From Akkermansiaceae bacterium (GTDB taxonomy: Bacteria > Verrucomicrobiota > Verrucomicrobiia > Verrucomicrobiales > Akkermansiaceae): a DNA stretch of 21,039 bases. The position numbers and the translations under genes were made by a program. Below are positions 7,304 through 15,829 of this stretch, one piece after another. A model generated the notes under the pieces. That model saw only the letters and a program-made list of their open reading frames with translations. It was not told where the DNA came from and searched no databases. Numbering within the stretch: the first letter of the stretch is position 1; every line of letters starts with the position of its first letter. The stretch is taken from assembly GCA_011524615.1 (NCBI GenBank), contig WTJZ01000302.1, positions 11,422 to 32,460 on the forward strand. Direction: 5' to 3'.

Positions 7304-8830
7304 TTATTGTGCTAATTCGTAGACCAGCTTCTTGCATCGAGCTCTATACATATTAAGCGTAGCGAGATGGAGATGGTCTCCTGCTAGGTTGTGCTCTTCT
7401 TGTGGGTCATTAACCAGATTAAAGAGTTCTTCATAAATTGGCTCCTCAGCCTTTTCTGAGGTATGATGAGGTAGATATTGGTCTCGGTCATGCTCCTTAG
7501 AAAAGTAACGAATATACTTCCATTGATGAGAGCGAACAGCCTCCATTCTAGGGTAGCCTTGCTTAGTAAATAAGTTTTCGAGGAAGACGTCCTCACGCCA
7601 CTCACTGTCAATTCCCTTTAAGATAGGTACGAGGCTCTTTCCTTGGTAGGTATCTGGAATTGCAGTGCCACATAGGTCTAGGATAGTTGCAGGAATATCT
7701 TGCCCCACCACAAGTTGCTGGTGACGTTTGGCAGCATGTTGATCATTCAAAAACGGAGCGTAAATAATCAGTGGGATCCGTACGGAGTCTTCATACAGGA
7801 AAGTCTTCCCACCTAGGCCTTTTTCTCCAAGTAATAGCCCGTGATCAGAGGCAAAGACAATGATGGTGTTATCTGCAATGGCCATGCGGTTTAAGTGTTC
7901 ACGTAAAGAACCAATAAAAAGATCAATAGCCGTATTCGCGCGCGCCATTTTGACCATCGTATCAATTAAGCCGTTTTTGGTCTTGTATTGATAATAAGGC
8001 ATTAATTCTGAACGCTGGAAGACGGTACTTGGTAGTGGCTCGGGAATATTTGGAAAACCTTTGGGGAGTGGGAAATGATCAAGCTTCTCTGAATACAATG
8101 TTTTGTAAAGGTCTGGGTCACTAGCTTTTCCTCCCATTCCACCTATGCTAGATGCGTGTGGTAGATTAAAGTTAATTGACAGGGCAAATGGTTTCTCGTG
8201 ATTACGGCGTTTGAGGAAGTCGACTACAGATGCGTCAGCATTAGAATAAAAGTATTCTTTATCAGATGGTTCGAGAAACGCTTCTGTCGCTTCCATCAAC
8301 CCCTCGACTTGGGTCTGATTTTTGAGGTTGCTGAATTTACTGTATCGGGAGAGGTGAAATCCAATATGCCCTTTGTGAATGTAGGCAAAATCGAGACTTT
8401 TCTGCATGTAATGCTTATTCTTACCAAGCCCTATGTTTACATGGTTCTTACCAATGTAACCAGTCTCATAGCCAGCGCTTTGAAGACGCATCAACCAGGA
8501 ATTATCAAATACTTCTGAGGTCATGTCATTGCCCAAATAGCCACTAAACCCGATTTGGTTTTTGCGCTCCCACTGACCTGAAAAAGTGTTAGCACGGCTA
8601 GGTCCACAAATAGGGCTAGTGATAACCGCTTGGTCGAAAAACGCTCCGTCTTTCGCTAGTTGATCTAGGTGGGGCGTTTGGGTTACGGGGTGACCAGTCA
8701 TACTCAGGGAGTCATAACGCTGATCATCAGTTTTAATGTATATGATATTGGGTTGGGATGCGTTTAGGTTGAGTGCGAGTAATGAGTAAATGAAGGTTTT
8801 AGTTTTTGTAGCGATAATATTGTTAAGCAT
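7304..8830 (-). CDS. Secreted type I sulfatase (formylglycine-dependent)
   Basis: Family S1 sulfatase of 508 residues with an N-terminal signal peptide (hydrophobic stretch about 13-24, then NASQPN). It hydrolyses sulfate esters, here probably of sulfated algal or animal glycans, after export. Metal ligands are in KTDDQR (33-38). The maturation motif CGPSR (75-79) has the Cys that formylglycine-generating enzyme converts. Later motifs are FASDHGLLLGEKG and the C-terminal YEELFNLVNDPQEEHNLA typical of the family. Base use is more AT-rich than in aroG/pyk. It is divergent from the PEP-CTERM gene across a 227-base AT-rich gap. The subfamily and the position of the sulfate attacked are not readable by eye, and no maturase gene is in the window. 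Confidence 0.93.
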   Translation of the reverse strand: MLNNIIATKTKTFIYSLLALNLNASQPNIIYIKTDDQRYDSLSMTGHPVTQTPHLDQLAKDGAFFDQAVITSPICGPSRANTFSGQWERKNQIGFSGYLGNDMTSEVFDNSWLMRLQSAGYETGYIGKNHVNIGLGKNKHYMQKSLDFAYIHKGHIGFHLSRYSKFSNLKNQTQVEGLMEATEAFLEPSDKEYFYSNADASVVDFLKRRNHEKPFALSINFNLPHASSIGGMGGKASDPDLYKTLYSEKLDHFPLPKGFPNIPEPLPSTVFQRSELMPYYQYKTKNGLIDTMVKMARANTAIDLFIGSLREHLNRMAIADNTIIVFASDHGLLLGEKGLGGKTFLYEDSVRIPLIIYAPFLNDQHAAKRHQQLVVGQDIPATILDLCGTAIPDTYQGKSLVPILKGIDSEWREDVFLENLFTKQGYPRMEAVRSHQWKYIRYFSKEHDRDQYLPHHTSEKAEEPIYEELFNLVNDPQEEHNLAGDHLHLATLNMYRARCKKLVYELAQ

Positions 8831-9057
8831 TTTTGAGGCGGTTCTATAAAAGAGATCTATTAAATTTATTTTGTTTGGTGGTTGTCAAGTTTAATGATTT
8901 TTATTTTTTTGTGTGTTGTTTTCTATGCTTTAATGAAAGTTTTTTAATGGGTTGTTTAGCTGGAATAAAAAAATGAATTTAACTGTCCCGATAGCATTAG
9001 GGGGATGCACTACCTGTTGTGAGCCTCAGAAATATTAGGGCTAAACTAAATTACATT
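8831..9057. promoter_or_regulatory. AT-rich divergent intergenic region, sulfatase / PEP-CTERM gene
   Basis: 227 bases without a gene. The left two thirds are very T/A-rich (runs such as TTTTTATTTTTTT), which would suit promoters in both directions, but I cannot pick a convincing -35/-10 pair. I checked for a sigma-54 -24/-12 element, since RpoN drives some PEP-CTERM genes elsewhere, and the GG/GC spacing does not fit. Confidence 0.4.
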
Positions 9058-9711
9058 ATGAAAAAAATAATCTTACTATCGGCGGTAATGTCTAGTGTAT
9101 CAATGGGTGTTACTCTAGTATCTTATGATTTTACCACAGATCGTGCTGCTGTGAGTTCTGCAGATGGTGTTACTGCAGCTGATGTCTTTTCTGGCGCAGG
9201 TATAACCCCTGTAGTTACCGGTGGAGAATACGCAGGTAATGCTACAGCAGCAGGGTGGACTACTAATTCAACAGAGTCAGATGCGCTTGCTAATGAAGAC
9301 TATATTCAGTTTAATTTGACGGTTGATTCGTCTTACTCATATGATCTAGAAGTATTAGAATTTGCATTAGTTTATAACACCATCACTAGAGGTAATAATG
9401 AATATACTGTACAGGCTCTTATTGGAGGAGACTATACGACGATTGCCAGTGGCGTTAGTTCGGCGTCTGGAGAGTTAATCAATGTTGATCTCTCTGGAGT
9501 GGTCAACCTTCAGGGGGTAACAGATGGTGAAACAGAGCGTTTTAGAATCTATTCTTACGGAATGTGGGATAGTACTTCTGACACATATAGCGGTTTTGAT
9601 AACATAAGCGTGACAGGTGTTGCTAGTCCGACTACAGTGGTGCCAGAGCCGTCATCCTTAGTATTACTGGGACTCGGAGGTTTGGGGCTTATGACGCGTC
9701 GCAAGAGATAA
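9058..9711 (+). CDS. PEP-CTERM sorting-domain surface protein
   Basis: Exported protein of 217 residues. The signal peptide starts MKKIILLSAVMSSVSMG. The middle is a Thr/Ser/Gly/Asp-rich, beta-rich domain with no recognised catalytic motif. The C-terminus is a classic PEP-CTERM tag: VPEPSSLVLLGLGGLGL, then TRRKR, i.e. the PEP motif, a hydrophobic helix and a basic tail, recognised by exosortase for transfer to the cell surface or exopolysaccharide. I moved the start from a GTG at 9019 to the ATG at 9058, because the upstream part would bury the signal peptide. No exosortase gene is in the window. It lies upstream of the sigma/kinase pair and may be a target or partner. Confidence 0.85.
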   Translation: MKKIILLSAVMSSVSMGVTLVSYDFTTDRAAVSSADGVTAADVFSGAGITPVVTGGEYAGNATAAGWTTNSTESDALANEDYIQFNLTVDSSYSYDLEVLEFALVYNTITRGNNEYTVQALIGGDYTTIASGVSSASGELINVDLSGVVNLQGVTDGETERFRIYSYGMWDSTSDTYSGFDNISVTGVASPTTVVPEPSSLVLLGLGGLGLMTRRKR

Positions 9712-9795
9712 TTGCTGCAGATTACGTATTTTACAGCCAAGGAGTAAAAAAGTTTGCACTTGACTCTTTTGCATATCCAGCTAATCGAGGTTAGT

Positions 9796-10392
9796 ATGGA
9801 TAATGCAAGAGAGACAAGTTATACTCTTATCGAGAGAGCTTGTGATTTGGGGGACGAAGAGGCATGGCGAAGAATTCACGATCACTACCGTGCTTTTATT
9901 ATTTTTATTCTCAAACGACTCTCTGTAAAAGAATCAGACTTGGATGATCTAGTTCAGCAAGTATTGGTTATACTAATGCGTGACATAGGTAAGTATGATA
10001 AAAGTAAGGGACGATTTCGTTCTTGGTTTATCCAGCTCATACGTACTACAGTATTGATGCACTTTCGTAAGGTTCAGTCATTTGAAAAACTCAAAGAGGT
10101 TTTTTCTAGTGAAGAAGAGGTGCGTTCCTGTTCTGTGGAATCAGTGATAGATAAAATTATTGAGGAGGAGTGGGGTAATTACATATCTACTACAGCATTG
10201 AAGAGGATTGAGAAGTCATTCTCAGGAAATGCGATAGATGTATTTAAAATGAGTATGAAAGGTTTCAGCGTTAGTGAAATTTGTACTAAATTAGACCTCC
10301 AGGAGTCCTCTGTCTACACCCTTAAGAAAAGAGTGAAGAAGATGATGGTACAGGAAGTCAACTATATTGTTACAAATCTTGAACCAAGTTAG
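9796..10392 (+). CDS. ECF-type RNA polymerase sigma factor next to a Ser/Thr kinase
   Basis: Sigma-70 family, ECF type, 198 residues: region 2 at about 24-92 (DLDDLVQQVLVILMRDI around 48-64, then GRFRSWFIQLIRTTVLMHFR), region 4 at about 132-184 with the helix-turn-helix GFSVSEICTKLDLQESSVYT. No region 3. The ATG at 9796 has GAGG six bases upstream (9787-9790). A TTG at 9754 in the same frame also has GGAG nine bases before it and would add 14 residues, so the start is not certain. No anti-sigma gene is adjacent. The kinase gene begins 17 bases after its stop, an arrangement known in Planctomycetes and Verrucomicrobia. Its regulon probably includes neighbouring secreted proteins (inference). 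Confidence 0.88.
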   Translation: MDNARETSYTLIERACDLGDEEAWRRIHDHYRAFIIFILKRLSVKESDLDDLVQQVLVILMRDIGKYDKSKGRFRSWFIQLIRTTVLMHFRKVQSFEKLKEVFSSEEEVRSCSVESVIDKIIEEEWGNYISTTALKRIEKSFSGNAIDVFKMSMKGFSVSEICTKLDLQESSVYTLKKRVKKMMVQEVNYIVTNLEPS

Positions 10393-10409
10393 GGAGCGTA
10401 AGATTATTA

Positions 10410-12377
10410 ATGGATGCTGAGGAGTACATTCCGTCAAATCTGGTAAAAGGTTTTTTCACGGAGGCTAGAAATAGTCTAGATAGTATGGATGTTGTCTGTC
10501 CTGCTTACGCTGAGCTGTCGGGTCAGGAATCTGAGTATTCATACGAGCACTTAATTGGTGCAGGCGCAACTAAGGAAATCTACCGATGTTATGATCAAAA
10601 AATAAGGAGGGAAGTTGCACTAGCTAAACCTAGGTCCGAGTTGGGAATACACTCTTATGATGCATTTATCCATGAAGCTTGGTTGGTATCCACCTTACAA
10701 CACCCTAACATCATCAAGATCCATGAGCTTTCTATTGGCGATGATGGTGTTCCGTTTTTTACCATGGATCTTTTGTCCAATAGGACATTATTGGATTTTA
10801 TCGGTGAAGGGGAGCTGAGTAGTCTGCTTAAAAACTTTATTACGATATGTGATGCTGTAGCTTTCGCTCATTCCAAGAATATCTTGCACCTTGATCTTAA
10901 GCCTGAAAATATTCAATGTGACGAATATAATGGGATCATTGTTTGTGATTGGGGGTTGGGTAAGCGATATGTAGGACCAGGAGCGGAGGAACTCTCGCAC
11001 CTAGAACTCTCGCAAGGACACACATTGTATGGCCAAGTAAAAGGGAGTTTGGGCTATATGGCCCCAGAACAGATTCTGCCAGGCGCTGAGAAGGACTTTA
11101 GAACAGATGTCTTTGCGCTTGGAAGTATTCTATACACTATTCTCACGAAAGAAGCTGCGTTTACCGGATCTAAGCATGATATAATACAATCCACACAAAA
11201 TGGATTACTGCTCGCGCCCCACATCAAGTACCCTACAATGGGGATTCCTCGAAGCTTGAGTCTTGTCGTAACGAAAGCTCTCAGTGCTAATCCAGCAGAG
11301 CGTTATCAAACAGTCAATGAGCTCAAGAGTGATGTGCAGAGGTATCTGGACGGTTTTCCGACTCGAGCTGAGCAGCCCAATTCATTAAGGTTATTGACCC
11401 TTTTCCTCGCAAGACACAAAGTTACTGTAAGGCTCATCCTAGTAGGATTATTTATTCTTTTGGGATCGACTACGACTTATTGGTTAAAGTACGCTGGTGT
11501 TACAAAAGAAAAGCAGTTAGTAGAGGAAGATTTGGATGCTCTCTATCATGAGTATGAGCAATTTGAATCTGTGATGGCTGATAACAAAGTTGAGCTTGTT
11601 CGTAAAATCACGGCGGCATCACGAGAAAAATTTCTTTTGCACAAGACGCAAAACCCAGTGGCAGCGCTAGAGGATACTGAAGTTCTGCTCAGGAAGGCTC
11701 TAAAGCTTTATCCTGAAAGTGTTTTTGCCAAGGAATTAATGGCGTTAGTTTATGCTATACGAATGGATTTTAGTATTGCTAAGTCATACTCTCATGATTT
11801 GCCAGGTCCTCGCTATAAATATATTGTTGATCTAGCTGAGTTTGCAGAAGAGTTTGCCTACCCCTTATCAAGTGAAGTCAATAATGTAGAGATGGCGAAG
11901 TTTATTAGGGCTGCAAAACTAATTAATTCGAGAGATGCGTGGCTAATAGAATCTATGCTGCGTTATAATCACTATGTGCGAGGTCTGGAAAGCCCTTCGA
12001 GCGAGGTTGTTGCAGCGTTTATTGATTTCATTAACTCTGGTGGAAACAATACAGTAACTTCTTTCGATTCTGAAAGGGGGGTTCTTGTAGTTGACTCTAA
12101 TCAGTCTTTACTGCTCGAGTTCTCTAATGGAGTTTCGGTCTCTACAAATGTTGATGTCCAATGCTTGCAGCTTTGTTTGCAGAATCAGTTTGATCTTTCG
12201 AAGCTAGGTGGCTCTAAGATTAGGACTTTAGACTTGTCTAGGTGTGGTAAGGTTTTCGCTTCTAAGGAATTCTATATTGAAGGCCTCCAGGAGGTAATTG
12301 TTAAGGAGGGCTATATTATGCCTGCTTCTCTGGTAGAGAAGATTAATGATGGAAGTGATTTTGTCTTAAGTTACTAA
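10410..12377 (+). CDS. Membrane Ser/Thr protein kinase with large extracytoplasmic C-terminal region
   Basis: Hanks-type kinase of 655 residues. Kinase domain about 44-315: Gly loop GAGATKE (50-56), Lys73, helix-C Glu89, catalytic loop HLDLKPEN (160-167, Asp162), DWG in place of DFG (180-182), GSLGYMAPEQ (212-221) and DVFALGSILYTILT (233-246). HLD instead of HRD marks a non-RD kinase; essential catalytic residues are retained, so activity is likely. One transmembrane helix lies at about 338-358. About 295 residues follow outside the membrane: a charged helical or coiled-coil part (365-400), a TPR-like helical part (about 418-545), then a short region with leucine-rich-repeat-like spacing (TLDLSRC at 606-612). 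I do not recognise the C-terminal part as a known sensor. It likely senses an envelope signal and acts on the adjacent sigma factor (inference). Confidence 0.9.
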   Translation: MDAEEYIPSNLVKGFFTEARNSLDSMDVVCPAYAELSGQESEYSYEHLIGAGATKEIYRCYDQKIRREVALAKPRSELGIHSYDAFIHEAWLVSTLQHPNIIKIHELSIGDDGVPFFTMDLLSNRTLLDFIGEGELSSLLKNFITICDAVAFAHSKNILHLDLKPENIQCDEYNGIIVCDWGLGKRYVGPGAEELSHLELSQGHTLYGQVKGSLGYMAPEQILPGAEKDFRTDVFALGSILYTILTKEAAFTGSKHDIIQSTQNGLLLAPHIKYPTMGIPRSLSLVVTKALSANPAERYQTVNELKSDVQRYLDGFPTRAEQPNSLRLLTLFLARHKVTVRLILVGLFILLGSTTTYWLKYAGVTKEKQLVEEDLDALYHEYEQFESVMADNKVELVRKITAASREKFLLHKTQNPVAALEDTEVLLRKALKLYPESVFAKELMALVYAIRMDFSIAKSYSHDLPGPRYKYIVDLAEFAEEFAYPLSSEVNNVEMAKFIRAAKLINSRDAWLIESMLRYNHYVRGLESPSSEVVAAFIDFINSGGNNTVTSFDSERGVLVVDSNQSLLLEFSNGVSVSTNVDVQCLQLCLQNQFDLSKLGGSKIRTLDLSRCGKVFASKEFYIEGLQEVIVKEGYIMPASLVEKINDGSDFVLSY

Positions 12378-12475
12378 TTTATAGATGTTTTGATTTTGGG
12401 GTATTCGTTGTCCCAAAGAGTCGTTCGTAAAGCACTTTCTTTTATGTCGGTATGACTAAACATGATTGCTTTACA

Positions 12476-15400
12476 ATGAAATACACTATATACAAAAATC
12501 TGTTTTTTACGCTTCTGTTTTTACTTCCAGCGTACACTGCATCAATAGATTGGGAAAGTCCAAGAAATGTTATTAACGGCTCTGATATACTAGTGTCGGG
12601 GTATCTTGTTGAGGCTTATAACCTTGGTGGGGGCTCTGTGGTGTCTGATGTGACAGTGAACGGCGTTTCATTCGGCTCAAGAACAGATCTCCTATCTGGA
12701 AATGTTAACATTGATGTCTTATCGTCAGAGACTTCTGATGTTGAATATAACACTCTCTTGTCTACAATTGATACGGGAGGAGGGACCGATACAGTCACCT
12801 TGGAAGTGGGTGGTGGTGATCTCGTATCAGGCGTAGAGTACCACATACAAGTCTGGTATCTTGATCAGAGGTTTAGTTCGAGAGTCACGCCAGTAGGTGA
12901 CGGTACTGGAAATACAGTAGATCTATCGAGTTCAGGTCAGCATGTTACTGGTCGATTTGTGGCTGATTCTCATTCTCAAATCATTACATTAGATTCTCCA
13001 GGGTTTGGAAATGCCCACTGTAATGCTTATCAAATTCGATTATTAAGCGACACTCCAGTACCATTTCTGGAGACACAAAGTGATATAGTGTCTGAAGCTT
13101 TTGAGGTGAGTTTAGGTTTTTCAGAAGACGTTACGGGGCTGGAAGAGTCTGATTTCATAATCAGTAACGGTACTGTCGTACCTGGGTCACTTACGGGAAC
13201 GGGTGCGAGTTATGTCTTTCAAGTTGAGCCCTTACGTAATGGTGAAGTAATCTTAGAGTTACCGAGTAATGCGGTTACTAGTACAGACGGCTCTACTAAT
13301 ACTCACTCTGCGGAGCTGAGTGTAAACTGCTTCTTTGTGGGCTCGGATTACGCTACTGCTTATCTCAGCTCAGAACTTGTTGGTGTTTCTGGTGCGTTTC
13401 TGGTTAACATAGAGTTTAGCGAGGGCGTTTCTGGGCTCTCCTTGGATGATTTTGTCGTCTCTAATGGTGAATCTTCTCAGCTTACAATCATAGATGATCA
13501 ACATTACTCCATTACTATTACTCCTCAGGATGAGGGACCTGTACGGATCAATTTACCAGAGGGTTCAGTCGTAGACCTTGATGGAGACTCTTTGGGGAAC
13601 TTGCCGTCTAACCGTTTGGAGGTTTATCATGACACATCCCCTCAGCTAGCGTTATATGGGGTGGCTGAGTCTTTTGACTCCACGTTTAAGGTGCATCTCA
13701 CTAGTTCTATTCCGATAGAGGGACTAGATGAGGGGGATATACTAGTTTCTGGCGGGCAAGTGTTACTGCTGGAGGGGGAAGGCCGAAGGGAGTTTGCTGA
13801 CAGGTATTTCACACTCACACTGCAGGCAAGTTCAACTGGAGCATTAAGTATTCGTATTCCTACAGGTTCCTATTACGCTAAGGATAATGGCTCTATTTGG
13901 AATTCAGAGGAGTTGTTGGAGAGTGTTTTGTGTCGAGCAGACTTTAGCGATGAATGGGTTATTGATACTCAAGCGGAGTGGGATAGTGATGTGGTGAATT
14001 CAAGTGGATTTGCGATTAATGGTGGTCAGGCATTAACCTCTGAAGACAGTGCTACTTTCACCAGTAGAGTGAGACAGTATGCTCAAAAACGCTCGGTCAG
14101 TAAGTTGGGAGTTAGGCAGTCCGATGTGTGGGATTATTGGGTAGACGCTGGTAAGCTAACACCGACAGGCGCTGGGAACGCTCCTGTGTTATTGCCTGTT
14201 GCTGAGGGAGACTATTACCTCCTCGCTCAAAAAGGGAATGATGGATACCATGCTTGGCATAGTACAGATATGGTGAATTGGACTCAATATGGACAAGTGA
14301 CGGCTCCTGAGCATAATTGGGTTACGAGCGCTGAGTATAAGGAAGGTGTGTTCTATATTTATGTAGACTACCCAAACGACCACACACCACATTTGTATGT
14401 AGATACTGACTTGAAGGATGGGCTAGTTGGTGACTTTGTTGGTATGGTGTTTGATAACCCTATCAGTGGTTCTGACAATGCTGTGATACGAGATGATTTA
14501 GATGGGTTGTTCCACATGGTCTGTGAAGATTACAGCTGCTTACATGCGAATAGTCATGCATTTGATTCGCCATTGGCTACTCACACTAGTAGTCTGGACG
14601 GAATAACGGGGTATGGAGTGTATGCACATCCACCTGTAATAGATAGGAGGACAGAACCATCAGGACACATTCAAACGTTTTCGCACCCTCATGTAGAAGG
14701 AACCCATATTCAAAATCCTCAATACTACATGGAACATGAGCCTCACCAAGACGCCTTTGGTGACTGGACGGCGATAAAAATTGGTTCTCAGTATTACCTC
14801 TTTGGAGATTATCACCATGCGGATGGAACCCCGATCAATACGGCAATATTTACGAGTGACTCATTGTATGAAGAGTTTGAGCTGGTTGGGTCGTTAGGTG
14901 ATGGACACCCTGATCCATCAGTTTGTTTTGCTGAGGGGCAGTTCTATTTGTTCACACAAACAGGTACTGATTATACGAGTCCTGGTCCTTGGGTAGATGG
15001 AGTTATGGCGCGTGTCGGTGTTGATATTGATGGAGATTCAGTAATAGACGAGTGGTCTGACTGGTCTTCGATTACTGAATCATATTCACAGAAAACTGGC
15101 TATGCGAGAGTAGTGAATCGTACACCTGCTGAGCTAGATGTTTCTGAATTACCTAGTGGTTATGGTTTCTGCTTTGAAGTGAGAGTAGACAATACGGTGA
15201 TAGATGAGGTAGCGCCCATAATAGATAAGGTGACACTTACCTATGAACCATCATATTATCAAAAATGGGCGAATGAGCGTTCCATTGAGGCTAGTGTGGA
15301 TCAAGACTTCTCTGGAAATGGGCAAGCGGACTTGATTGATTTCGCATTTGGTGAAGCGTTTAATCCATCTGTTCAGGAAGATGGAACACTTGTTGTCAAA

Positions 15401-15607
15401 TTAAGCAGTGAAGCCTTTGAGGACGGGGTAGATACTGTTCTTGAATACAGTGAGGACCTATCTAGTTGGAAGGTTGCTAGCTCTCAAGATGGCGACCTTA
15501 AAATTACACATGAGGAGCTGAATACTGATGGAAGCTATGACTTAACGCTAAGCGTTGATCAACGTAGTCCTGAGTTATTCTGGAGAGTTAAAGTCATCAT
15601 GCCTTAA
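12476..15607 (+). CDS. Large secreted protein: Ig-like repeats plus GH43-like beta-propeller
   Basis: Exported multidomain protein of 1043 residues. Signal peptide 1-22 (MKYTIYKNLFFTLLFLLPAY). Residues about 23-190 form a beta-rich domain opening SIDWESPRNVINGSDILVSG, of a kind I recall in Verrucomicrobia surface proteins. About 195-490 are three Ig-like repeats sharing F-S-E-x-V-x-G-L and S-N-G patterns. About 540-925 look like a five-bladed propeller of the GH43/GH117 type (AWHSTDMVNWTQYGQV; HMVCEDYS near 680; HAFDSPLATH). The C-terminal 116 residues include DFSGNGQADLIDFAFG and YSEDLSSWK, a tail common in this phylum. There is no PEP-CTERM tag. An upstream ATG at 12452 is possible but spoils the signal peptide. 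A short hairpin, TTTGGG/CCCAAA, lies upstream at 12395-12417. Likely binds or cleaves a polysaccharide; the enzyme family is unproven. Confidence 0.75.
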   Translation: MKYTIYKNLFFTLLFLLPAYTASIDWESPRNVINGSDILVSGYLVEAYNLGGGSVVSDVTVNGVSFGSRTDLLSGNVNIDVLSSETSDVEYNTLLSTIDTGGGTDTVTLEVGGGDLVSGVEYHIQVWYLDQRFSSRVTPVGDGTGNTVDLSSSGQHVTGRFVADSHSQIITLDSPGFGNAHCNAYQIRLLSDTPVPFLETQSDIVSEAFEVSLGFSEDVTGLEESDFIISNGTVVPGSLTGTGASYVFQVEPLRNGEVILELPSNAVTSTDGSTNTHSAELSVNCFFVGSDYATAYLSSELVGVSGAFLVNIEFSEGVSGLSLDDFVVSNGESSQLTIIDDQHYSITITPQDEGPVRINLPEGSVVDLDGDSLGNLPSNRLEVYHDTSPQLALYGVAESFDSTFKVHLTSSIPIEGLDEGDILVSGGQVLLLEGEGRREFADRYFTLTLQASSTGALSIRIPTGSYYAKDNGSIWNSEELLESVLCRADFSDEWVIDTQAEWDSDVVNSSGFAINGGQALTSEDSATFTSRVRQYAQKRSVSKLGVRQSDVWDYWVDAGKLTPTGAGNAPVLLPVAEGDYYLLAQKGNDGYHAWHSTDMVNWTQYGQVTAPEHNWVTSAEYKEGVFYIYVDYPNDHTPHLYVDTDLKDGLVGDFVGMVFDNPISGSDNAVIRDDLDGLFHMVCEDYSCLHANSHAFDSPLATHTSSLDGITGYGVYAHPPVIDRRTEPSGHIQTFSHPHVEGTHIQNPQYYMEHEPHQDAFGDWTAIKIGSQYYLFGDYHHADGTPINTAIFTSDSLYEEFELVGSLGDGHPDPSVCFAEGQFYLFTQTGTDYTSPGPWVDGVMARVGVDIDGDSVIDEWSDWSSITESYSQKTGYARVVNRTPAELDVSELPSGYGFCFEVRVDNTVIDEVAPIIDKVTLTYEPSYYQKWANERSIEASVDQDFSGNGQADLIDFAFGEAFNPSVQEDGTLVVKLSSEAFEDGVDTVLEYSEDLSSWKVASSQDGDLKITHEELNTDGSYDLTLSVDQRSPELFWRVKVIMP

Positions 15608-15643
15608 TTGTGTGGCAATAGAGACGATGAAGAGAGAAGTCGG

Positions 15644-15661
15644 CTAGCTTAATTAGGCTAG
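15644..15661 (+). terminator. Weak possible terminator after the propeller gene
   Basis: CTAGC (15644-15648) and GCTAG (15657-15661) can pair around an AT-rich loop, followed by TTGTGTTGCTGTT. Stem only 5-6 pairs, so support is weak. A second small inverted repeat, TTACG/CGTAA, is at 15673-15686. The rest of the 15608-15829 gap holds only the lexA terminator candidate. Confidence 0.25.
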
Positions 15662-15694
15662 TTGTGTTGCTGTTACGATAACGTAAGAGGAACC

Positions 15695-15722
15695 AAAAAA
15701 GGGATGCTATGCCACCCCCTTT
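15695..15722 (-). terminator. Probable terminator of lexA
   Basis: Read leftward, AAAGGG (15722-15717) pairs with CCCTTT (15703-15698), and the stem runs into six T's (plus-strand AAAAAA at 15695-15700). It lies about 107 bases past the lexA stop. The loop is 13 bases and can form additional pairs. Orientation and T run favour leftward transcripts. Confidence 0.5.
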
Positions 15723-15829
15723 ATTTACTCCAAGTTATAGATATGTAACATTTCGTTCAATATCGGTGATGAAGCCTGCTATATATCAAGAGACAGTCTG
15801 TACCGGTTGGCTTTGGAAGTGATGGTAGA

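Noticed and set aside
8990..9030. Sigma-54 type promoter before the PEP-CTERM gene
   Set aside because: GG and GC dinucleotides do not stand at the required 10-base spacing.
9712..9780. Terminator between the PEP-CTERM and sigma genes
   Set aside because: Only 4-base pairings (GAGT/ACTC and AAGT/ACTT) are available, too weak to call.
9754..9795. TTG start giving a 14-residue longer sigma factor
   Set aside because: A GGAG nine bases upstream makes it possible, but the ATG at 9796 has GAGG at good spacing and starts the protein where the family usually begins. Kept only as an alternative.
9936..9963. EcfP-like loss of acidic residues in sigma region 2.2 requiring kinase phosphorylation
   Set aside because: Gln replaces the common Glu at position 55, but Glu46, Asp48, Asp50 and Asp51 remain, so the acidic patch is not missing and this exact mechanism is not supported.
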